Source of the DNA: Bacteroidota bacterium
Lineage (GTDB): Bacteria; Bacteroidota; Bacteroidia; Chitinophagales; Chitinophagaceae
DNA length: 11,162 nucleotides
Direction: 5' to 3'
Assembly (NCBI GenBank): GCA_023429985.1
Contig: JAEZCV010000058.1
Span: 1-11,162, forward strand
The position numbers and the translations under genes were made by a program. How positions within the stretch are numbered: position 1 is the first letter of the stretch; each line of letters begins with the position of its first letter. The notes beneath the pieces are model-generated. The model was not told where the DNA came from and searched no databases. It saw only the letters and a program-made list of their open reading frames with translations. Shown here piece by piece: positions 1 through 6,751 of the stretch.

Positions 1-3000
1 AAAAATGAAGGCTGGACCAACAGCTATAACCTGCTGAATCAAATAAAATCGCCCTCGTTTTCTCTTCAACTCGAAAGAGTAAATCTTAACTCACTACCAT
101 TTCGCGTGATGGTGGAATACATGAATATGGAGACCATCAAATTCAGGATCATTAAATCAACCGAAGCTATCAGGCAACTGTTAGATAGAGGTAATGATAA
201 AAATTACTGGGATGCAGTTTTACGTGCACCTGTAGTAAAAGAATGGGAACAGGGAATTCCCAATCCCGGCGATTACCAGGTGCACCGTGTAGAAATAAAG
301 GCCGATGAACTGCCTTTGGGAGAATATATCCTGGTAGCGGCTAATAAAAATTTTGCAGCAGGAAAAGACCTGTTAGGTGCTCAATTATTTCATGTTTCCA
401 ACATCAGCTATATCAATTACGATGATGCGTTCTTTGTTTTACACCGTAATACCGGCGCTCCCATTGCCAATGCAAAGGTTTCAGCTTTTGAAAGGAATTA
501 TGATTATAAAACAAGCAAATATTCGCGCACGCCAATAGGAACATACACCACCAATGCATACGGACTGGTTAACATAAAAACTAAAAAAGAAAGAAACAAT
601 GGTTTTTACATAGATGTTACTGCAGGCAATGATAAATTATCGTTGCATGAACATTATTATACTTATCGATACTATAACGAGGAAAAAACAAATGCAGTAA
701 AAAGGATCTTCTTTTTTACCGACCGTTCCATTTACAGGCCCGGGCAAACCATGATGTTCAAAGGCATTGTGCTTACAGAAGATAAACAGGGAAACAGCAT
801 TGCGGTAAATCATACCACCAAAATATATTTAAGAGATGCCAATTACCAGGTAGTGGATTCGGTACAACTCACTACAAATGAATTTGGATCTTTCTCCGGG
901 AAATTCACACTGCCTGCTTCGGGGCTCACAGGACAATACTATATTTTCGATAAAGGCAGCAGGAACCAGCATGGCTTTTCGGTTGAAGAATACAAGAGAC
1001 CAAAGTTTTTGGTGGAGTTCCAGCCATTGCAACAAACTTATAAGGCAGGTGATACAGTTATTACCACAGCAATTGCCAAAGCTTATGCTGGTAACAACAT
1101 TACCAATGGAAAAGTTATCTATCGTGTAGTCAGGCAACCAAGGTTCCCACATCCCTGGTTCAGATCCTGGTTACCCCGTACCGAGCCAATGGAAATTGCA
1201 CATGGTGAAACCGAAACCGATGATGAAGGAAAATTTACTGTGAGCTTTAGGGCTATACCAGACCGTAAGATCGATAAGAAACTGGAACCTCTTTTTGATT
1301 ATATTGTTTATGCTGATGTAACGGATATCAATGGCGAGACCAGGAGCAGTCAGCAAAGAATTACGGCAGGCTATAAAAGCCTGGTGATTGAATCTGGAAT
1401 TCCTGACCGTGCGCACAGGGATTCACTCAACAAACTAAATATCCGCACAGAAAATTTAAATGGCGTGTTTCAGCCTTCTTTGGTGAATGTAAGTTTTACA
1501 AAACTTGTTCCTGAAAAAAGACTGATAAGGGAAAGATACTGGGAGGAGCCCGACCAGTTTATCATGAGTAAGGAAGAATATCTGAAACATTTTCCTAATG
1601 ATGAATACAAAAATGAAACGGATCCTGAAAACTGGACGAGGGCAGATGTTGTGTTCACTCATACCGACAGCATTACTGTTCCGGGAAATTTTTCCATGAA
1701 TGCATCTTCTATTGCACCCGGATTTTACGAATTAACCATAAGCACTAAGGATAAAGATGGCAACGACGTAGAGATAAAAGAAATTTTGGAAGTATATACA
1801 GAAAATTCAACACCTGAAAAACTAAGCTATTACCATTTCAGGCCTTCAGGTAAACCAGTTGAGCCGGGAGAGACGGTGCAGAATCAATTGGGATCACCCC
1901 TTGAACTTTTCCTGCTAAGGCATATTGATAAGAATAAAACCAGCGAGAAGGATTTTAATGCAGCAGATGTTGACCAGCATCGCATCAGTAACGAAACCAA
2001 AACCTTTGTGTACAATGCTACGGAGGCCGACCGTGGAGGTTATGGTGTGCATTATTTATTTGTAAAACATAACCGCTTTTTCAAAGCCAGTGATGTGATA
2101 CATGTGCCCTGGAGCAATAAGGAACTGGATATAAGTTATTCCACCTTCCGCGACAAAACATTGCCCGGCAGTGAAGAAACATGGACCTTAAAAATAAAAG
2201 GCAATAAGAATGAAAAGATAGCCGCGGAAATGCTGGCAGGCATGTACGATGCATCGCTCGACCAGTTCAGGATGCATAACTGGAACAAGCCTAATATCTA
2301 TCCACAATATTATTCAAGGAATGCATGGAGTGGTACGCAGAACTTTAGTGATGTTCAGGCTTACGCCCAGGATTATTCACGGGAAATGTACAGGAATTTC
2401 AAAAAAATATATGATCGGCTCATATTCGGAAGCTCCTATTATGGCTCAAGATATCGTTTTGAAGAAGTAAATGTTTCATCTCGAGATATGAGTATTACTG
2501 GAAATTTAGAAAGCAGAGCCCCGGGATTAAAAGCACAAACAGCGCCATCTGCCCCTATGGAATCCGATGCTGATGGAGTTGCTGATACTGTAGATTTATT
2601 GGATAATGGAACAGAAGATTTAGCTCCACAGGAAGGCATCCAGGTAAGAACCAATTTTAATGAAACCGCTTTCTTCTTTCCTCACCTGCGCACTGATGCC
2701 GATGGTAATATAGAATTTTCATTTACCATGCCGGAAGCACTTACTCGCTGGAAGTTTCTATCCATTGCGCATTCAAAAGAACTTGCATTTGGTATATCGC
2801 AAAACGAGATCATTACCCAAAAAGAACTGATGGTGCAACCCAATGCTCCGCGATTCTTACGCCAGGGCGATCGTATGGAATTCTCTACCAAGATCGTGAA
2901 CCTGAGTGATAAGGAAATGACCGGACAGGTACAGTTGCAATTGTTTGATGCCAGCACCAATCAAAGTGTTGATGGTTATTTCCTCAACACCATGCCCAAC

Positions 3001-4986
3001 CAGTATTTTACTGTTGCAGCAGGACAAAGCCATTCGGTAAATTTTCCCATACAGGTGCCTTACCAATTTAACAATGCGCTTACATGGAGGGTAGTAGCCA
3101 CCAGTGGCAACTTCAGTGATGGTGAGGAAAATGTATTGCCTGTGCTTTCTAACAGGATGCTGGTAACAGAAACACTTCCCCTGCACATGAGAGGTGGGGG
3201 AATAAAAGAATTCAGTTTCGATAAATTATTCAATGCAGGCAGCAGTTCAACATTACAGCACCATGCACTTACCATTGAATATACAGCCAATCCCACATGG
3301 TTCGCCGTACAGGCACTTCCCTATCTTTCGGAATACCCTTACGATTTTGCCGAGCAGGTATGGAACCGTTATTATGCCAATGCACTGGCTTCGGGAATTG
3401 CCAGTTCAAGTCCGCGTATCAAACAAATATTTGAACAATGGCGTGGCACCGATACTGCAGCTCTAATTTCCAACCTGCAAAAGAACCAGGAGTTAAAATC
3501 AATTTTGCTGGAAGAAACTCCATGGGTTCTTGCTGCACAATCGGAAACAGAACAGAAAAGAAATATTGCCTTGCTTTTCGACATGGTGCGCATGAGCAAT
3601 GAATTAAAAGCCAATCTTGAAAAATTAAAAACACTTCAAAGTTCTAATGGTGGCTTTGTCTGGTTCAAAGGCGGTCCGGATGACAGGTACATTACCCAAT
3701 ATATTATTACCGGCATCGGCCATTTGCAAAAACTGGGTTACGCTACCGATGGACTTGAAAGCATTGTAGATGCAGGCATAAAATATCTTGACAGGAAGAT
3801 CCTGGACGATCACGACAGGCTGGTTAAATCAAAAGCCGATCTTTCAAAACAACAGATTTCTGCCATACAGGTGCAATACCTTTATATGAGAAGTTTCTTC
3901 AGTCATAATATGTCGGCAGCCGTTAAAAGAGCGCATGATTATTACCTGGGACAGGCAAAGAAATTCTGGACAGGACAAGGTAAATATTTACAAGGTATGT
4001 CGGCGCTGGCCTTGCACAGAAGTGGCGATAAAACAACACCTTCCGCCATACTGTTATCATTAAAAGAAACATCATTGAATGATGATGAGATGGGCATGTA
4101 CTGGAAGGATAACAGGTTTGGATTTAGCTGGTTCTGGCAATATGCACCCATTGAAACACAGTCATTATTAATTGAGGCATTTGCAGAGATCAAAAAAGAT
4201 ACGGCTGCTGTTGATGATATGAAAACATGGCTGGTTAAGAATAAGCAAACCACGCACTGGCGAACCACAAAAGCAACTGCCGAAGCTATTTATGCCATGT
4301 TGTTGAATGGAAGCAACTGGCTGGAGGCAGATCCCGGGATCAATATCAGCTTAGGCAATTATGTGGTTTCGAATACCAGCCAGCAGACAGAAGCCGGTAC
4401 AGGATATTTCAAAACATCGGTTCCTGCAAAGGACATCAAGCCTGGTATGGGCAAGATCAAACTGGAAGTGCAGCAAACAACGCCGCAAACAACAACGGCT
4501 CCATCATGGGGTGCGGTTTACTGGCAGTATTTTGAAGACCTGGATAAGATCAGTTTTGCAGAAACACCATTGAAGCTGAGTAAGAAATTATTTGTGATGA
4601 AGAATACCGATCGCGGTCCTGTGCTTTCTCCTGTTACTGAAGGCATGGAATTAAAAGTGGGCGATAAGATACAGGTAAGAATAGAATTGAGAACAGATCG
4701 AGATATGGAATATGTGCACATGAAGGATATGCGCGCTTCTTCCATGGAGCCGTTGAATGTATTAAGCGGATACAGGGGGCAGGGCGGACTGGGATATTAT
4801 GAAAGCACCCGCGATGCCAGCACTAATTTCTTTTTTAACTATTTACCAAAGGGGACTTATGTTTTTGAATACAGTTTGTTTGTGAGTCATAAAGGAAATT
4901 TCAGTAATGGTATAACAACTATTCAATCGATGTATGCGCCTGAATTCAGTGCGCATAGTGAGGGGGTTAGAGTGTTGGTGGATTAA
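1..4986 (+). CDS. Alpha-2-macroglobulin family protein, 5'-truncated, thioester cysteine replaced
   Basis: The frame is open from base 1, so the first in-frame ATG (106) is internal and the true start and any signal peptide lie upstream; 1,661 residues are visible. Counting from base 1, an MG2-type domain lies near residues 230-320, with TDRSIYRPGQ at 718-747. Further macroglobulin beta-sandwich repeats follow. An acidic, Ser/Ala/Pro-rich bait-like linker (2461-2643) leads into the alpha-2-macroglobulin core (LTRWK at 2740-2754). A thioester-type helical domain spans about 3290-4320 (DRYITQYIITG near 3682), and a conserved C-terminal domain spans about 4546-4983. The thioester site, CxEQ in active members, reads DFAEQ here (Phe codon 3346-3348), and no cysteine occurs in the visible protein. 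Bacterial relatives are periplasmic or envelope proteins thought to trap foreign proteases. Without the thioester this copy could still work by physical trapping, as proposed for E. coli YfaS-like forms. The next gene downstream is not the pbpC often found beside thioester-bearing bacterial homologues. Family assignment is secure; function is inferred. Confidence 0.93.
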   Translation, partial: KNEGWTNSYNLLNQIKSPSFSLQLERVNLNSLPFRVMVEYMNMETIKFRIIKSTEAIRQLLDRGNDKNYWDAVLRAPVVKEWEQGIPNPGDYQVHRVEIKADELPLGEYILVAANKNFAAGKDLLGAQLFHVSNISYINYDDAFFVLHRNTGAPIANAKVSAFERNYDYKTSKYSRTPIGTYTTNAYGLVNIKTKKERNNGFYIDVTAGNDKLSLHEHYYTYRYYNEEKTNAVKRIFFFTDRSIYRPGQTMMFKGIVLTEDKQGNSIAVNHTTKIYLRDANYQVVDSVQLTTNEFGSFSGKFTLPASGLTGQYYIFDKGSRNQHGFSVEEYKRPKFLVEFQPLQQTYKAGDTVITTAIAKAYAGNNITNGKVIYRVVRQPRFPHPWFRSWLPRTEPMEIAHGETETDDEGKFTVSFRAIPDRKIDKKLEPLFDYIVYADVTDINGETRSSQQRITAGYKSLVIESGIPDRAHRDSLNKLNIRTENLNGVFQPSLVNVSFTKLVPEKRLIRERYWEEPDQFIMSKEEYLKHFPNDEYKNETDPENWTRADVVFTHTDSITVPGNFSMNASSIAPGFYELTISTKDKDGNDVEIKEILEVYTENSTPEKLSYYHFRPSGKPVEPGETVQNQLGSPLELFLLRHIDKNKTSEKDFNAADVDQHRISNETKTFVYNATEADRGGYGVHYLFVKHNRFFKASDVIHVPWSNKELDISYSTFRDKTLPGSEETWTLKIKGNKNEKIAAEMLAGMYDASLDQFRMHNWNKPNIYPQYYSRNAWSGTQNFSDVQAYAQDYSREMYRNFKKIYDRLIFGSSYYGSRYRFEEVNVSSRDMSITGNLESRAPGLKAQTAPSAPMESDADGVADTVDLLDNGTEDLAPQEGIQVRTNFNETAFFFPHLRTDADGNIEFSFTMPEALTRWKFLSIAHSKELAFGISQNEIITQKELMVQPNAPRFLRQGDRMEFSTKIVNLSDKEMTGQVQLQLFDASTNQSVDGYFLNTMPNQYFTVAAGQSHSVNFPIQVPYQFNNALTWRVVATSGNFSDGEENVLPVLSNRMLVTETLPLHMRGGGIKEFSFDKLFNAGSSSTLQHHALTIEYTANPTWFAVQALPYLSEYPYDFAEQVWNRYYANALASGIASSSPRIKQIFEQWRGTDTAALISNLQKNQELKSILLEETPWVLAAQSETEQKRNIALLFDMVRMSNELKANLEKLKTLQSSNGGFVWFKGGPDDRYITQYIITGIGHLQKLGYATDGLESIVDAGIKYLDRKILDDHDRLVKSKADLSKQQISAIQVQYLYMRSFFSHNMSAAVKRAHDYYLGQAKKFWTGQGKYLQGMSALALHRSGDKTTPSAILLSLKETSLNDDEMGMYWKDNRFGFSWFWQYAPIETQSLLIEAFAEIKKDTAAVDDMKTWLVKNKQTTHWRTTKATAEAIYAMLLNGSNWLEADPGINISLGNYVVSNTSQQTEAGTGYFKTSVPAKDIKPGMGKIKLEVQQTTPQTTTAPSWGAVYWQYFEDLDKISFAETPLKLSKKLFVMKNTDRGPVLSPVTEGMELKVGDKIQVRIELRTDRDMEYVHMKDMRASSMEPLNVLSGYRGQGGLGYYESTRDASTNFFFNYLPKGTYVFEYSLFVSHKGNFSNGITTIQSMYAPEFSAHSEGVRVLVD

Positions 4987-5014
4987 ATTTTTATAAAAAA
5001 GATTCCTTTAAGAA

Positions 5015-5075
5015 CTTTGCGTGAACCCGGCCTTTTCGTTTGATTCATTTGAAAGGACTAGGGTTTCACGCAAAG
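5015..5075. repeat. Long imperfect inverted repeat (hairpin) downstream of the macroglobulin gene
   Basis: The left arm CTTTGCGTGAACCC (5015-5028) pairs with the right arm GGGTTTCACGCAAAG (5061-5075), giving 14 base pairs with one bulged T at 5064. Inside it, CCTTT (5031-5035) can pair with AAAGG (5052-5056), extending the stem across an internal loop. It begins 28 bases after the stop codon, so it could end or stabilise the transcript. No T-run follows the right arm, so a classical intrinsic terminator is not supported. Confidence 0.6.
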
Positions 5076-5104
5076 GACGCTAAGGAGGCGCAAAGGCCGC
5101 AAAA
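5069..5104. repeat. CGCAAAG-type short repeat cluster
   Basis: Four near-identical heptamers lie in a row: CGCAAAG at 5069, CGCTAAG at 5078, CGCAAAG at 5089 and CGCAAAA at 5098, with start spacings of 9, 11 and 9 bases. Inverted copies (CTTTGCG) sit at 5015-5021 and 5155-5161, so the cluster is flanked on both sides by the same word in opposite orientation. The first unit is also part of the right arm of the hairpin. The bases between the cluster and 5155 are AT-rich and show no ORF or clear promoter. Confidence 0.65.
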
Positions 5105-5181
5105 GAGATCAGAGAAACAAATACTAATTTATTTATTTGAAAACTCTTGGCATTCTTTGCGTTTATCTATAATTTAAAAAA

Positions 5182-5243
5182 ATCACCATTCACCACCTGC
5201 CTGCCGGCAGGCAGGTTCACCATTCACTATTCACCACTCACCA
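5182..5243. repeat. TTCACCA heptamer tandem array interrupted by a palindrome
   Basis: Two units (ATCACCA at 5182-5188, TTCACCA at 5189-5195) precede a 20-base palindrome. Four units follow it: TTCACCA 5216-5222, TTCACTA 5223-5229, TTCACCA 5230-5236 and CTCACCA 5237-5243. The array ends one base before the ATG of the flavoprotein gene, so it fills the place where a ribosome binding site would be and forms part of that gene's leader. Removing the palindrome would leave six units in phase. Confidence 0.85.
5196..5215. repeat. Perfect 20-base GC-rich palindrome
   Basis: The sequence is (CCTG)2 CC GG (CAGG)2, a perfect palindrome that extends to 22 bases if the flanking A5195 and T5216 are counted. 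It stands out in an AT-rich region and lies exactly on a boundary between two heptamer units. It could be a small dispersed repeat or a protein-binding site; nothing here decides between these. Confidence 0.85.
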
Positions 5244-5244
5244 T

Positions 5245-6312
5245 ATGACTGAATTCCTCATCATCGGCCAGGGCATATCAGGCACCATGTTATCGTGGTT
5301 CCTTCATAAAGAAGGAAGATCCTTTGTAATGATTGATGATGGCCAGCCTTCATCTGCATCGCGTGTTGCATCAGGTATCATCAATCCTGTTACAGGAAGA
5401 AGATACGTTACCACCTGGATGATAGATGAAATAATGCCATTCGCCCTACTGTGTTATGAGGAAATGGGAAAGACTCTGGGAATAGATGTTGTTGCCAGAA
5501 AGAACATCATTGATTTTTTTCCTTCAGTTCAAATGCGCGAAGCTTTTATTGACCGCCTGGAAAATGACAATACATATTTACAATCCTTCCCCGACCAGAA
5601 CCATTTCAACCAGTATTTTAATTATGATTTCGGATGTGGTGAGATCAGTCCCTGTTATGCCATTAACCTGCAATTGCTGATGGAAAGCTGGCAGAAAAAG
5701 CTGAAGGAACTAAATGATCCCAACTTCATTATTGGTAATGAAACTTTCCATCACGAAGAACTGAAAGTTCATGAAGATGGCATTCAGTATAAAAACATCA
5801 AAGCTAAAAAGATCATTTTTTGTAATGGAACAGGAACCATAAATTATCCCTGGTTTCAATTACTGCCATTTGCGCCTAACAAAGGGGAGGCTATGATCAT
5901 TGAGTGCAAGGGTATGAACAACCAGTTTATATTTAAAAGATCACTATCGCTTGTTCCACTGGCAGAAAAAGATCTTTTCTGGCTGGGCTCTAATTACGCA
6001 TGGGAGTTTGAACACGACCAGCCCACAGAACAGTTTCATAAGCAGGCTCGTTCCTTGCTGGATAAATGGCTGAAACTTCCTTATAAGATCGTGGAACATC
6101 GGGCATCTGTTCGTCCGGCCACGTTGGAACGCCGTCCCTTTGTTGGTTTTCATCCTCAATTTCCATCCATCGGCATCCTGAATGGCATGGGCAGCAAGGG
6201 AACATCGCTGGCACCTTTCTTTGCCAACCAGCTGGTACAGCACATGGTTCATGGACTGCCCATCACTCCTGAAGCCAACGTGAACAGGTTTGCACGCATT
6301 CTTTCCAAATAA
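5245..6312 (+). CDS. FAD-dependent oxidoreductase, D-amino-acid-oxidase (DAO) family
   Basis: This is a 355-residue soluble flavoprotein. The N-terminus is a Rossmann strand carrying the dinucleotide motif GQGISG (residues 8-13), followed by an acidic residue (Asp31) expected to bind the adenosine ribose of FAD. The block ASRVASGIINPVTGRR follows at about residues 38-53. Near the C-terminus, RASVRPATLERRPFVG and GMGSKGTSLAP match the FAD-closing region of DAO-fold enzymes such as ThiO, glycine or sarcosine oxidases and the MnmC C-terminal domain. The start is well placed because the Rossmann fold begins at residue 4. No signal peptide or membrane segment is seen. The substrate cannot be read from the sequence: no thiamine or tRNA-modification gene is adjacent, and the methyltransferase half of MnmC is absent. 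The leader consists of TTCACCA repeats and I found no convincing promoter for it. Family confidence is high; substrate is unknown. Confidence 0.85.
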   Translation: MTEFLIIGQGISGTMLSWFLHKEGRSFVMIDDGQPSSASRVASGIINPVTGRRYVTTWMIDEIMPFALLCYEEMGKTLGIDVVARKNIIDFFPSVQMREAFIDRLENDNTYLQSFPDQNHFNQYFNYDFGCGEISPCYAINLQLLMESWQKKLKELNDPNFIIGNETFHHEELKVHEDGIQYKNIKAKKIIFCNGTGTINYPWFQLLPFAPNKGEAMIIECKGMNNQFIFKRSLSLVPLAEKDLFWLGSNYAWEFEHDQPTEQFHKQARSLLDKWLKLPYKIVEHRASVRPATLERRPFVGFHPQFPSIGILNGMGSKGTSLAPFFANQLVQHMVHGLPITPEANVNRFARILSK

Positions 6313-6323
6313 ATATAGTTTTG
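6289..6323 (+). promoter_or_regulatory. Probable Bacteroidota promoter for the membrane protein/MutS-like operon
   Basis: TAGTTTTG (6316-6323) fits the Bacteroidota -7 consensus TAnnTTTG. A TTTG (6289-6292) lies 23 bases upstream, at the upper end of the spacing reported for the -33 element. Transcription would start near 6330, about 10 bases before the ATG at 6340 or about 55 before an alternative ATG at 6385. The -33 element lies inside the end of the flavoprotein gene. Confidence 0.5.
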
Positions 6324-6339
6324 CAGGCAATTCAATTTT

Positions 6340-6744
6340 ATGTCCACCGAAACTCAATTCACCATTCCTGCCCGTTACAGGAAAATGGAAAACATGCATA
6401 TTGTTTTCTGGCTTTTTAAAGATATCAGCTGGCTGATGATATGGCAAACGCTTGGCATAGCCATGATCTTTCCAACACTTTGTATTGCTATTTTAATTTC
6501 ATGGCGCACAAGACATATTAAATCAGAACTGGCACATAACCTCGCCGTTACATTCTGGATAATTGCTAATTCATTTTGGATGATACTGGAGTTTTTTCAT
6601 TTAGATAGCATAATTATCTGGAACAGTTTCAGTGCGAAACATATTTCCATTATACCTTTTCTATTGGGGATGATTGTGCTGGCATATTATTATTTCATAC
6701 AAAAACCGGCAGAAAGAAGAACTTCGCAGGTTGCTACCTTATAG
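6340..6744 (+). CDS. Small conserved membrane protein of unknown function (three predicted helices)
   Basis: The product is 134 residues with three hydrophobic segments at about 34-54, 66-86 and 103-119. The first two are joined by a basic, polar loop containing SWRTRHIKSELAHN (about 54-67), and the tail is basic (KPAERRTSQ). The sequence MHIVFWLFKDISWLMIW near the start resembles uncharacterised Bacteroidota membrane proteins as I recall them; I can give no function. The start is uncertain: an in-frame ATG at 6385, where MENMHIVFWLF begins, would remove 15 soluble residues and may be the real start. The stop lies 7 bases before the MutS-like gene, and a candidate promoter sits just upstream. 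The two probably share a transcript and perhaps a function at the inner membrane. Confidence 0.75.
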   Translation: MSTETQFTIPARYRKMENMHIVFWLFKDISWLMIWQTLGIAMIFPTLCIAILISWRTRHIKSELAHNLAVTFWIIANSFWMILEFFHLDSIIIWNSFSAKHISIIPFLLGMIVLAYYYFIQKPAERRTSQVATL

Positions 6745-6751
6745 TTTTCAA

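Noticed and set aside
106..108. ATG at 106 as start of the macroglobulin gene
   Set aside because: The same frame is open back to base 1 with normal coding sequence and no signal peptide follows 106; the gene clearly begins outside the window.
4988..4999. TTTTTATAAAAA after the macroglobulin stop as a terminator
   Set aside because: It is an AT-only palindrome of 12 bases with no loop or stable stem, so it cannot act as an intrinsic terminator on its own.
5069..5243. CRISPR array
   Set aside because: The repeats are 7 bases, adjacent or nearly so, with no spacers of regular length and no cas genes nearby.
6358..6373. TTCACCATTC followed by CTGCC, resembling the heptamer array and palindrome near 5200
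   Set aside because: Only one full heptamer is present and it lies in a stretch that may be coding; chance similarity is the simpler explanation, though it would matter if the true start is 6385.
5944..6447. 167-residue open frame on the minus strand
   Set aside because: It lies opposite the conserved C-terminal part of the flavoprotein gene and the start of the membrane protein gene, has a composition unlike a real protein, and shows no recognisable domain.
6674..6751. Upstream ATG extension of the MutS-like protein
   Set aside because: It would overlap the preceding gene and add 26 residues unlike the rest; the ATG at 6752 gives an ordinary operon spacing.
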